From Spirosoma terrae (GTDB lineage: Bacteria > Bacteroidota > Bacteroidia > Cytophagales > Spirosomataceae), in the NCBI RefSeq assembly GCF_010435915.1, contig NZ_JAAFZH010000012.1, positions 124,001 to 188,000 on the forward strand: a stretch of DNA of 64,000 nucleotides. The letters are read 5' to 3'. Under the pieces are notes generated by a model. It searched no databases, was not told the DNA's origin, and saw only the letters and a program-made list of their open reading frames with translations. Below, piece by piece: positions 9,919 through 18,112 of this stretch. The position numbers were made by a program, and so were the translations under genes. Each line of letters starts with the position of its first letter. Within the stretch, counting starts at the first letter, position 1.

Positions 9919-10515
9919 TTATTGGGCAACCGATTTGATACCCAGGCTACGTTCCGTTTCTCGGATAATGGCTTTTTTCTCGCTTTCACTTTTGCCCAGA
10001 ACGTTGGCCGTACGTTCGAACACGAGTTCATCTCCGTCTTTCTGGAATGTATACTGCATCCAAAGACGGCCATTTTCTTTGTCTTCCCGATGAATAACGG
10101 ACGATGGTGCTACATCGCTCATTGACAACTCTCTGGCGCTTTTTGATTCAGTCGATTCATAGCGCATGCTATTACCGTCTACCTGAACACTGGCCACCAT
10201 TGACGATTCGGTTGATGATTGTTTCCGTCTGGAACGGCTGTCGGTTTTCCGGTCATTGAATACACCGGCATATCGTCCATCAAAAGCCTGATCCAGCGAA
10301 TCAAGAACCTGGCTTTCAAGCGCTTTTACAGCCCTGGAGTCCAGCTCCGATACGTCGAAGGTACGGTTGTAATGAACCGACTGACCATTGCGCTCGGCAT
10401 CCACACGAATCCGAAGCTGCTGACCATCAGTTGTTACTTCTTTACTAAACGACGACCGTTGCGCCACTGCGCTGAAGCCGATTGCGATGAACAAAAGAGA
10501 AAGTAGCGTTTTCAT
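9919..10515 (-). CDS. Small secreted protein of unknown function, sigma-54-linked
   Basis: 198 residues with a clear signal peptide (MKTLLSLLFIAIGFSAVAQ, cleaved before RSS). The mature part is polar and has no motif I recognise: an N-terminal beta-rich stretch (QLRIRVDAERNGQSVHYNRT), an Arg/Ser-rich linker around residues 95-105, and a second beta-rich part with HREDKENGRLWMQYTFQKDG. No cysteines, no TM segment after the signal. Its interest is its promoter: a sigma-54-like element at 10573-10588 and the palindrome at 10640-10657 mirror those upstream of the exporter operon at 27959. It may be a periplasmic partner, sensor or feedback factor of the exporter. That role is inferred only from shared regulation and position. 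Confidence 0.8.
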   Translation of the reverse strand: MKTLLSLLFIAIGFSAVAQRSSFSKEVTTDGQQLRIRVDAERNGQSVHYNRTFDVSELDSRAVKALESQVLDSLDQAFDGRYAGVFNDRKTDSRSRRKQSSTESSMVASVQVDGNSMRYESTESKSARELSMSDVAPSSVIHREDKENGRLWMQYTFQKDGDELVFERTANVLGKSESEKKAIIRETERSLGIKSVAQ

Positions 10516-10572
10516 ATAGCGGCAGTGGTTGTGTCTTAATCAGAACAGGGCATACTAATCTAAAGTGTTCAC

Positions 10573-10588
10573 TACCAGTATCATGCCA
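10573..10588 (-). promoter_or_regulatory. Candidate sigma-54 (-24/-12) promoter
   Basis: On the minus strand the sequence reads TGGCATGATACTGGTA, against the family consensus TGGCACG-N4-TTGCW. The -24 half matches well; the -12 half is weak. It lies 58 bp upstream of the start at 10515. The match gains weight because the exporter operon has the same arrangement with a better element. Confidence 0.5.
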
Positions 10589-10639
10589 AGCTCATCTCCC
10601 ACTGACTTACAGACGATTATACGGAAACAAGATTACAAT

Positions 10640-10657
10640 CTGTCCGATTTCGGACAG
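10640..10657. promoter_or_regulatory. Palindromic activator site, copy A
   Basis: CTGTCCGATTTCGGACAG has perfect 7-bp arms around four bases. The same motif occurs at 28089-28106. A degenerate second copy (5 of 7 bases in the left arm, TGGACAG in the right) lies 21 bp further upstream at 10661-10678. This is the layout expected for an NtrC-type enhancer. Confidence 0.7.
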
Positions 10658-10681
10658 ATTCCGTACGGCAGTGGACAGTCC

Positions 10682-10706
10682 GAACCGCCGGGCGGCCTGG
10701 CGGTTC
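10682..10706 (-). terminator. GC-rich hairpin after permease paralogue 4
   Basis: Arms GAACCGCC and GGCGGTTC (8 bp) with a 9-base GC-rich loop, directly after the stop of the permease at 10710. No T-run follows. Confidence 0.4.
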
Positions 10707-10709
10707 AGG

Positions 10710-13160
10710 TTACTCACTACGTAAACTTTTTACCGGATTCGCCAGGGCGGCTTTAATACTTTGAAAACTGACGGTCAGTAAGGTTACGGCAACAACCAAC
10801 ACGCCAGCCAGGGCAAATACCCACCAGGCTATCGACACGCGATAGGCAAATTCGGTCAGCCATGTATCCATCGCATACCAGGCCAACGGCGACGCAATGA
10901 TGAGCGCTATACCGACTAGTATTACAAAGTCTTTAGACAGAAGCTGTACGATACTGGAAACCGAAGCGCCCAGCACCTTCCGAATGCCAATTTCTTTCGT
11001 TTTCTGCTGCGTAACGAGTGAAACCAGCCCATACAGTCCCAGGCAGGAAATCAATACGGCCAGCCCCGCAAAATAACCAATGAGACTACTCAAGCGTTGT
11101 TCGCGTTCATACAATTGGGCAATACTCTGATCCAGAAACTCGAACGCAAATCCTTTTTCCGGGAAGTAGTTATCCCACTCCTGCTGAATCGCTTTAATCG
11201 TTTCGGACTTATTCTCATTCGCAATTTTGATCGAAAACAGATTCAGCATCGGCTGATCGATAGTCATCAACAAACCTTCAATGGGCGCCTGAAGCGAGCG
11301 ATTATGAAAATCTTTCAGCACACCGATGATCTTCCCTTGCTTCCCTTCAAGGTTAACCGTTTTCCCAAGAGCCTGGTCAGGCGACTTCCAGCCCAATTGT
11401 TTAACGCCCGTTTCATTAATGATAAAAGCCGCCGTTTTATCGGTCTGGTACGTTTCTGAAAAATCACGACCGGCCACAAACGCCAATCCATAGGTCTTGA
11501 TAAAATTGAAATCGACACCGATGGCGCCAATAAATAGCGTTTCCTCCTGCGTGTGCCCTTCCGGTATTACGTTACGTTGCACAGCCCCAAACCCTAACCG
11601 TCGATTCGACAGCGTTACGTCCTTTACGTTTGGTTTCTGAAGAATAACATCCCGGAATGTTTTCAGGCGCTGATACGTACTATCGGTCGGTATGGTGAAT
11701 ACGTTGGAGATCTTGTCGTTACGTGTACCTGCCGTTATAATCAAATCTTTCTGAAAACCCATTGGCTGGTTCATCAGAAACTGTAGCTGTCGAAAAGCAA
11801 CCAACGCACCAATAATCAACGCGATAGAAACCACAAACTGAATCCCCAGCAGCAATTGCCGCACAGCTCCTCCTTTTGCCTTACCGCTCATAAAACTTCC
11901 CTTCAACGTAGCAATCGGCTGAAACCGAGATACAAAAAAAGCAGGATAACTACCTGACAGTAATCCTGTTGCTATCGTTAACCCGACAAACAGCAGCAGC
12001 AACCAACCGTCAGACAGGAAATACGTCATGGTCAGCTGTTTACCTGTCAGATTATTGAGAACAGGCAGCAACACCCAAATCAGAACAATCGAAAACACGA
12101 GCGAAATGACAGTCAGCAACAAGGACTCACCCAGAAACTGAGCAACCAGTTGGCCCTTCTCGCTACCCAGCACTTTCCGAATACCCACTTCCTTGGCCCG
12201 CTTCAGCGACCGGGCCGTTGATAAGTTTACGAAATTGATACAGGCAATCAGCAACGTCATCACAGCAATGCCGATAAAGACGTAGATATACGTCATACTG
12301 CCCGGTGGCTCCAGATTACTATCAACAGTCGGATTGAGGTGAATATCACGTAGCGGCTGCAACTTGTACTCAATATCTTTGGCAAACTGCTTGTTGGCAT
12401 GGGTCAACAAGAACTGCGGAAACCGGGCATTGACCGTTTCGGGCGAACGACCCGGACGTAGCAGTACGTAGGTAGAGGAATGCGTAATAATCCAGTTTTG
12501 AGGCAGGTTTTGACGGGCATATTCACTTTCTGTTGCAAACATGGTCTCGTAGTTTGCCAGCAGGTCGATATGAATATGTGAGTTGTCGGGAAATTTTTCA
12601 ACCACGCCCGTAACGGTCAATGGATGTTTCCCCTCATACAGCATCGTTTTGCCGATTGGCGACTGATTGCCAAAATATTTAGCTGCTGTTTCGTCGGTAA
12701 TAATAACCGTAAACTTATCCTTCAGTGCAGTACGCGGATTCCCTTCTTTAAAGCGAAACGAGAAAATATCGAGCAGGGTTGAATCCGCAAAAAAGAAACG
12801 CTCCTCATCATATTTAACGGGTTGCGACTGGCCTTCTTTTTTTACTTCTACCGTTGCATTGCTCTGGTATATTCTTGCCGACTTCTCGATTTCTGAAAAA
12901 GCCGAAGGTAGCAAAGGCGATGCCGGTGGTGGCGTCAGCGCCAATGGCGTTTTGAGACCTGCAAATTTAGGCAGATACGTCAATCGGTAAATCCGGTCGG
13001 CTTTCAACTGGCCGGTATCATAACTTAGCTCGTGTCGGACAAACAGCAGAATAAGAAAGCAACACGTTAACCCAACCGTTAGACCAATGATGTTGATAAA
13101 CGCGAAGGTTTTCTGTCTGAGCAGGCTTCGCCAGGCGATTTTAAGATAGTTTTTGAGCAT
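10710..13160 (-). CDS. MacB/FtsX-type ABC transporter permease, paralogue 4
   Basis: 816 residues, MLKNYLKIAWRSLLRQ. Eight TM segments with two periplasmic domains as in its neighbours. Coupling stretches are KEVGIRKVLGSE and KEIGIRKVLGAS, with Ile where most paralogues have Val. In the C-terminal half it is the most divergent copy: CLGLYGLVSLVTQQKTKEIG replaces the CLGLFGLATFTAQQRTKEIG pattern of the others. It ends ALANPVKSLRSE. The enhancer-like palindrome at 10640 lies downstream of this gene and so does not serve it. Its upstream gap (13161-13225) carries no clear promoter. Confidence 0.9.
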   Translation of the reverse strand: MLKNYLKIAWRSLLRQKTFAFINIIGLTVGLTCCFLILLFVRHELSYDTGQLKADRIYRLTYLPKFAGLKTPLALTPPPASPLLPSAFSEIEKSARIYQSNATVEVKKEGQSQPVKYDEERFFFADSTLLDIFSFRFKEGNPRTALKDKFTVIITDETAAKYFGNQSPIGKTMLYEGKHPLTVTGVVEKFPDNSHIHIDLLANYETMFATESEYARQNLPQNWIITHSSTYVLLRPGRSPETVNARFPQFLLTHANKQFAKDIEYKLQPLRDIHLNPTVDSNLEPPGSMTYIYVFIGIAVMTLLIACINFVNLSTARSLKRAKEVGIRKVLGSEKGQLVAQFLGESLLLTVISLVFSIVLIWVLLPVLNNLTGKQLTMTYFLSDGWLLLLFVGLTIATGLLSGSYPAFFVSRFQPIATLKGSFMSGKAKGGAVRQLLLGIQFVVSIALIIGALVAFRQLQFLMNQPMGFQKDLIITAGTRNDKISNVFTIPTDSTYQRLKTFRDVILQKPNVKDVTLSNRRLGFGAVQRNVIPEGHTQEETLFIGAIGVDFNFIKTYGLAFVAGRDFSETYQTDKTAAFIINETGVKQLGWKSPDQALGKTVNLEGKQGKIIGVLKDFHNRSLQAPIEGLLMTIDQPMLNLFSIKIANENKSETIKAIQQEWDNYFPEKGFAFEFLDQSIAQLYEREQRLSSLIGYFAGLAVLISCLGLYGLVSLVTQQKTKEIGIRKVLGASVSSIVQLLSKDFVILVGIALIIASPLAWYAMDTWLTEFAYRVSIAWWVFALAGVLVVAVTLLTVSFQSIKAALANPVKSLRSE

Positions 13161-13225
13161 ACGTTTTATTGAGTAGAGACGTAAACCAGATGAGACGCAA
13201 CGTATTGCACTTCAACGTGATAGCT

Positions 13226-15619
13226 TTATTCAGAACGTAACGATTTGACGGGATTCATCAGAGCCGCCTTCATGCTTTGGAAACTCACCGTCAGTAAGGC
13301 GATCAGAATGGCTGAAGCGCCTGCCAACGCAAATACCCACCAGGATAACTCGACTTTATAGGCAAAATCGGCCAGCCACTGATTCATGGCCCACCACCCC
13401 AGTGGCGATGCAATGATGATCGCTATCAGGACCAGCTTCAGAAAGTCTTTTGATAGCAATCCGACGATACTGATGATCGACGCCCCTAACACTTTCCTGA
13501 CGCCGATTTCTTTCGTACGTCGTTCAGCCGTAAACGTAGTAAGCGCAAATAGACCCAGGCAGGCAATAAAAATGGCTAAACCCGAAAACACAGCCGCCAG
13601 CGTAGACAATCGTTTCTCGGACTGATACTGGCGGTTAAAATCGTCATCAAGGAAAAAGTACTCAAAGTCATAACTAGGGAAACGACTATTCCAGAAACGT
13701 TCTACCTCTGAAACCGATGCTCGCAGATCGCCCGCCCCCAGGCGAAGCGCTAAGTAACTGTAGGTATAAGCAGGCGTAATAAAAGCTAGAATTGGTTTTA
13801 TTTTCGTCTGCAAACCATGCTGGTGAAAATCCTGAATAACACCTACAATCTGGCCCTTTTCCAGGCCAGCGGTTTCAATACTTTTCCCAATGGCTTGGTC
13901 GGGCGTCCAGCCAATGGCTTTGCAGGCCGCTTCGTTGATCAGCACAGCATGACCGGCATCGGTAGTAAATTGCCGGGAGAAATCACGACCGTTCCGTATG
14001 GTTAAGCCTAACGTTTTGGCGTAATCATGATCGACCGGAATAACCTCCAGCGACAGCGTTTGCTCACGCGGACGGCCTTCCGGATAAACGACCTGTCCAC
14101 TCCACCCATTTCGGCCCGGCAACGCATTAACACCCGTTACGGTCTGCACATTAGGCAATGCGGCCACCTGACGCTTAATAGCCTCATAGTTTTCGATGAA
14201 CTGCATACGAGGTAATTTCTTCAGTTCGACCGTCAATACGCGTTCTTTGTCAAAACCCAGCTTCTGGCTCTGCATAAAACGCAACTGCCGCACCACAACT
14301 ATAGTGCTACTAATTAGCACCAGCGAAATACAAAACTGAAACACAACCAACCCACGACGTAGCCAGGCCCCTTTTGTCGTAACAGCCTGCCCTTTCATGG
14401 TGTCAACAGGGCGGAATCGTGCCAGCAGCAGAGCAGGATACCAACCAGCCAATAGTCCGGTCAGCAACAAGAACGCAAATCCAATGCCCAGGCTCAGGGG
14501 TTGCGTCAAAACAGAATATGAAATAGTCTTTCCTGTTAATTCATTAAGTGATGGCAAGGCAAGAACCATCAGCAATAATGCCCCAAACCCAGCCAGATAA
14601 GCCAATAGCAACGACTCGCCAATGAATTGACCAACCAGCGACGAATAGGCAGCTCCAATCGCTTTACGAATACCGACTTCTTTGGCTCGTTCTCCCTGGT
14701 GAGCAGTACTTAAATTAATAAAATTGATACAGGCTAATACGAGCAGAAATAGCCCAATAGCCCCCAGCAAATAGAGTTGTTTAGCACTACCGGACAAACT
14801 GCCCGGCAGACTACTGGAATGCAGATAAATCGAGGGTAGTGCCTCCAGCGAGTGAATTACGTGCATTCCATTATTTCGGTATTCCTGCCCGTTGTATCGC
14901 ATTGGCAGCGCAGCAATTTTCGATTCAACCAGAGCGCGATTCGCCTTCTCGGGTAGTACTACGTAACAATATTCATCCCAGGTAAACCATGCCTCATTTT
15001 CCCTGCCTTCCATAGCAAAGAACGTAGGCATGGATAGAAGAACCTGAAATTTCATGTGCGATGGCTTCAGATCTGCCATAACCCCCGTCACTGTAAACGA
15101 TAGCGTATCGCTCAACATCAACGTTTTACCCAGCACAGACGTAGTGCCGAAATAGTTGCGAGCCGTTGATTCTGTCAGAACCAGTGTATAGGGATCACGG
15201 AGGGCTGTTTTAGGATTGCCTTCCAGCAGAGGGAATGAAAACGTAGTCAGAAACTCTTCCCCAACGAATAGCTCCTTGTCGAAAAAATAGCGGTTTTTGT
15301 GTTTTATGGGCAGGCTCGTTCCCCGCACTGACACAACTGCTTCTACTTCGGGGATGTCCTGCTTAATAGCCTGGTCAACGGGACGGCCAACCGTTGTGGA
15401 AGCAACAACAGACTGTCCTTTTTCCACTACATTAGTCACTACCCGAAAAATACGATCGCCTTTCTCATGAAACCGATCAACTCGCCACTCCTCAACAATA
15501 TACAGCGCAATCAATCCACAGGCGGCTAATCCAATGGATAGTCCCACAATATTGGTCAACGTATATACCTTATTCTTGACCAACGAACGGAAGGCCACTT
15601 TGAGATAGTTTTTGAGCAT
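13226..15619 (-). CDS. MacB/FtsX-type ABC transporter permease, paralogue 5
   Basis: 797 residues when started at ATG 15619 (MLKNYLKVAFRSLVKN); the frame is open 27 codons further but that extension is not like the family. Coupling stretches KEVGIRKAIGAA and KEIGVRKVLGAS. The 42 bases at its 3' end (13227-13268) are identical to those of paralogue 8 (20582-20623), and both genes are bordered by copies of a GAGACGCAACGTATTGC repeat. These two copies therefore share more recent sequence history than their protein divergence suggests. Role: inner-membrane permease half of an exporter, substrate unknown. Confidence 0.9.
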   Translation of the reverse strand: MLKNYLKVAFRSLVKNKVYTLTNIVGLSIGLAACGLIALYIVEEWRVDRFHEKGDRIFRVVTNVVEKGQSVVASTTVGRPVDQAIKQDIPEVEAVVSVRGTSLPIKHKNRYFFDKELFVGEEFLTTFSFPLLEGNPKTALRDPYTLVLTESTARNYFGTTSVLGKTLMLSDTLSFTVTGVMADLKPSHMKFQVLLSMPTFFAMEGRENEAWFTWDEYCYVVLPEKANRALVESKIAALPMRYNGQEYRNNGMHVIHSLEALPSIYLHSSSLPGSLSGSAKQLYLLGAIGLFLLVLACINFINLSTAHQGERAKEVGIRKAIGAAYSSLVGQFIGESLLLAYLAGFGALLLMVLALPSLNELTGKTISYSVLTQPLSLGIGFAFLLLTGLLAGWYPALLLARFRPVDTMKGQAVTTKGAWLRRGLVVFQFCISLVLISSTIVVVRQLRFMQSQKLGFDKERVLTVELKKLPRMQFIENYEAIKRQVAALPNVQTVTGVNALPGRNGWSGQVVYPEGRPREQTLSLEVIPVDHDYAKTLGLTIRNGRDFSRQFTTDAGHAVLINEAACKAIGWTPDQAIGKSIETAGLEKGQIVGVIQDFHQHGLQTKIKPILAFITPAYTYSYLALRLGAGDLRASVSEVERFWNSRFPSYDFEYFFLDDDFNRQYQSEKRLSTLAAVFSGLAIFIACLGLFALTTFTAERRTKEIGVRKVLGASIISIVGLLSKDFLKLVLIAIIIASPLGWWAMNQWLADFAYKVELSWWVFALAGASAILIALLTVSFQSMKAALMNPVKSLRSE

Positions 15620-15715
15620 GATTTTTACGATAAAGAAGGCACAAATCGTAGTGATTACCGGGGTAATGGCGCTCCCAGAAAAGCCAGTATATACCAGCAA
15701 TCACTACCTGTCAAA

Positions 15716-18094
15716 CTATTCAGAACGTAACGACTTGACGGGATTCATCAGCGCTGCCTTCACACTTTGGAAGCTCACCGTCAGTAGCGCAATGAGTATG
15801 GCCAGCAGGCCAGCCGCAACGAACACCCACCAGGCAATATCTATTTTATAGGCAAACTCAGCCAGCCATTTGTCCATTGTCCACCAGGCAATGGGCGACG
15901 CGATTACTATGCCTATAACTACCAGCTTTAGGAAATCGCGGGATAGCAGGCCAATAATCCCCGTAATGGAAGCGCCCAATGCTTTCCGAATGCCAATTTC
16001 TTTGGTCCGTTGCTGGGCCGTAAACGTTGCCAGACCAAACAATCCCAGACAGGAGACCAGAATAGCAATACTGGCAAAGAAGTTAAATAAACGCCCGGTT
16101 CGCTGCTCCGACTTATACATATCGTTGAACTGGTCGTCCATAAACTTGTACTCGAACGGGTAATCGGGGCTGTATTTTTTCCAGAGTTGCTCAGCAGCGG
16201 TAATAACCTGCGGAATATCCCGACCCACGGTTTTGATATAGATCCGCCCGAATGTATTATTCTCCCGATAGAAGAAAACAGCGGGTTCTACTTTGGCGCG
16301 CATGGATGCCATATGAAAATCTTTCAGCACGCCAATGATCGTCCCTTCTGTCTGCCAAAGCTTAAACCGTTTACCAATCGGATCGTTGATTCCTGCATTT
16401 TTGACGGCAGTTTCGTTCAGGATAAAATGAGCCGAATCGGCTTTTGAGCCAGTGAACGATTCACCACTAGCCATTTTCAGCTTAAAGGTTTTAATAAAAT
16501 CCTTTTCAACCCGCATGGGCCGAACAATGAACATACTGTTCGGCTTTTTGCCATCCCAGTCCGTATCTCCCGTAGAATTATTAATATTCAATAGATTCCC
16601 ATTGGAGGACGTAACGGCTGTTACGCCTGGCTGACGCATCAGTTCAGTTTTTACCGCATCGTAATGTTTGGCCATTTCTTCTGTCATCCAGAAGCCAATC
16701 GTATTTTCCCGATCATAGCCTAAGTTGCGTTCCCGCAGAAACCGTAACTGGTTGCCAATAACCAACGTACCGACAATTAAGGCCGTTGAGAACGCAAACT
16801 GCGTAACAACCAACGTTTGCCGGAAGGTTATTTTTCTACCACCCGTAGCCATTTTACCACGTAGCACTTTCAGTGGCTCAAAGGACGATAAAACCAAAGC
16901 CGGATAAATCCCTGCTATGGCCAATGTAAAGGTCAGAGCCCCAATCAAAACCAGCCAAACCTGCGGATCGGCCAGCGAAAATGGCTGGGTTTTACCCGTC
17001 AGCTCCTGATACGTCGATTCCAGCGTTTTAATCAGCACAATGGCCACCAGCAGCGCAATCACAAAGATCAAGGCCGATTCCGCTAAAAACTGTCCAACCA
17101 GATGTCGGCGCCCCGCTCCTACTACTTTCCGAACACTCACCTCTTTAGCTCGCTGCGATGCCCGCGCCGTAGCCAGATTCACGTAGTTAATACAACCGAT
17201 AGCCAGTAAAATCAGGGCTACAATACCCATCATTCTTACCTCCTGCATAGCTCCGGGCGCACCGCCAGGCTGATAAAGATGAATATCGTTCAGCGACTGT
17301 AAGCGATATATTGACACCTGATCGTATTTATTGCTGGCATGATGAACATCACCCAGTTTCTTAGCAATAGCAGCCAGATTTGCCTGAGGATGAACCTGTA
17401 TGAAGGTTTGCGTATACCAGTTACCCCAATCCGAATCCATCGATTTCCAGAAATCGCCGGGATTCCCTTTATATTGATTGGCTAGTATGTTAATGGGGAA
17501 TAGAAGATTGTAGTTTAAGCTCGAGTTGTCGGGAAAATCACGAATCAATCCGCTCACAACAAAGCTCTGTTTGTTCGGCACCGAGTAGAGTTGTTTCCCA
17601 ATCGGATCAGCAGAACCAAAGTATTTCAAGGCGGCAGACTCCGTCAATACAACCGATTGATTATCCTTAAATGGCTGTTTAGGATTTCCTTTTACCCAGT
17701 CAAAATCGAACAGGGTAAAGAAGGCCGGGTCAACAAAGGCAGCTTTTTCCTCAACCAACGACTTGCCATTTACCTTGAAGGGCGACATTTCATTGCTGGG
17801 GGCCACACGAACTCCTTCCAGAACACCCGGAATCTGGCGCTTGGCAACCGTTGCCACAGGTGCCACCGTATAGGAGCCAAACTGTTGGCCATCCTCACCA
17901 CCTAACCCACCATTGACCCGGTAAATCTGATCGGCTTTTGCATGAAATTGATCGTAGCTAAGTTCTCCTTTTACCCACCAAAGCAAAAGAATACCGATTC
18001 CTAAGGCAATAGACAATCCACCAATATTGATAATGGAATACACTTTGCTGTTAAGCAAACCGCGCCAGGCTGTTTTGAAATAGTTTTTAAGCAT
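15716..18094 (-). CDS. MacB/FtsX-type ABC transporter permease, paralogue 6
   Basis: 792 residues, MLKNYFKTAWRGLLNS. The first coupling stretch is KEVSVRKVVGAG, with Ser for Gly; the second is KEIGIRKALGAS. Topology as for the other copies. A 41-base stretch in its 3' end (15741-15781) is identical to paralogue 7 (18138-18178). Only 18 bp separate it from paralogue 7 upstream, the tightest spacing in the tandem, so these two may be co-transcribed. Confidence 0.9.
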   Translation of the reverse strand: MLKNYFKTAWRGLLNSKVYSIINIGGLSIALGIGILLLWWVKGELSYDQFHAKADQIYRVNGGLGGEDGQQFGSYTVAPVATVAKRQIPGVLEGVRVAPSNEMSPFKVNGKSLVEEKAAFVDPAFFTLFDFDWVKGNPKQPFKDNQSVVLTESAALKYFGSADPIGKQLYSVPNKQSFVVSGLIRDFPDNSSLNYNLLFPINILANQYKGNPGDFWKSMDSDWGNWYTQTFIQVHPQANLAAIAKKLGDVHHASNKYDQVSIYRLQSLNDIHLYQPGGAPGAMQEVRMMGIVALILLAIGCINYVNLATARASQRAKEVSVRKVVGAGRRHLVGQFLAESALIFVIALLVAIVLIKTLESTYQELTGKTQPFSLADPQVWLVLIGALTFTLAIAGIYPALVLSSFEPLKVLRGKMATGGRKITFRQTLVVTQFAFSTALIVGTLVIGNQLRFLRERNLGYDRENTIGFWMTEEMAKHYDAVKTELMRQPGVTAVTSSNGNLLNINNSTGDTDWDGKKPNSMFIVRPMRVEKDFIKTFKLKMASGESFTGSKADSAHFILNETAVKNAGINDPIGKRFKLWQTEGTIIGVLKDFHMASMRAKVEPAVFFYRENNTFGRIYIKTVGRDIPQVITAAEQLWKKYSPDYPFEYKFMDDQFNDMYKSEQRTGRLFNFFASIAILVSCLGLFGLATFTAQQRTKEIGIRKALGASITGIIGLLSRDFLKLVVIGIVIASPIAWWTMDKWLAEFAYKIDIAWWVFVAAGLLAILIALLTVSFQSVKAALMNPVKSLRSE

Positions 18095-18112
18095 GGGAAG
18101 AGAGGAATTGGT

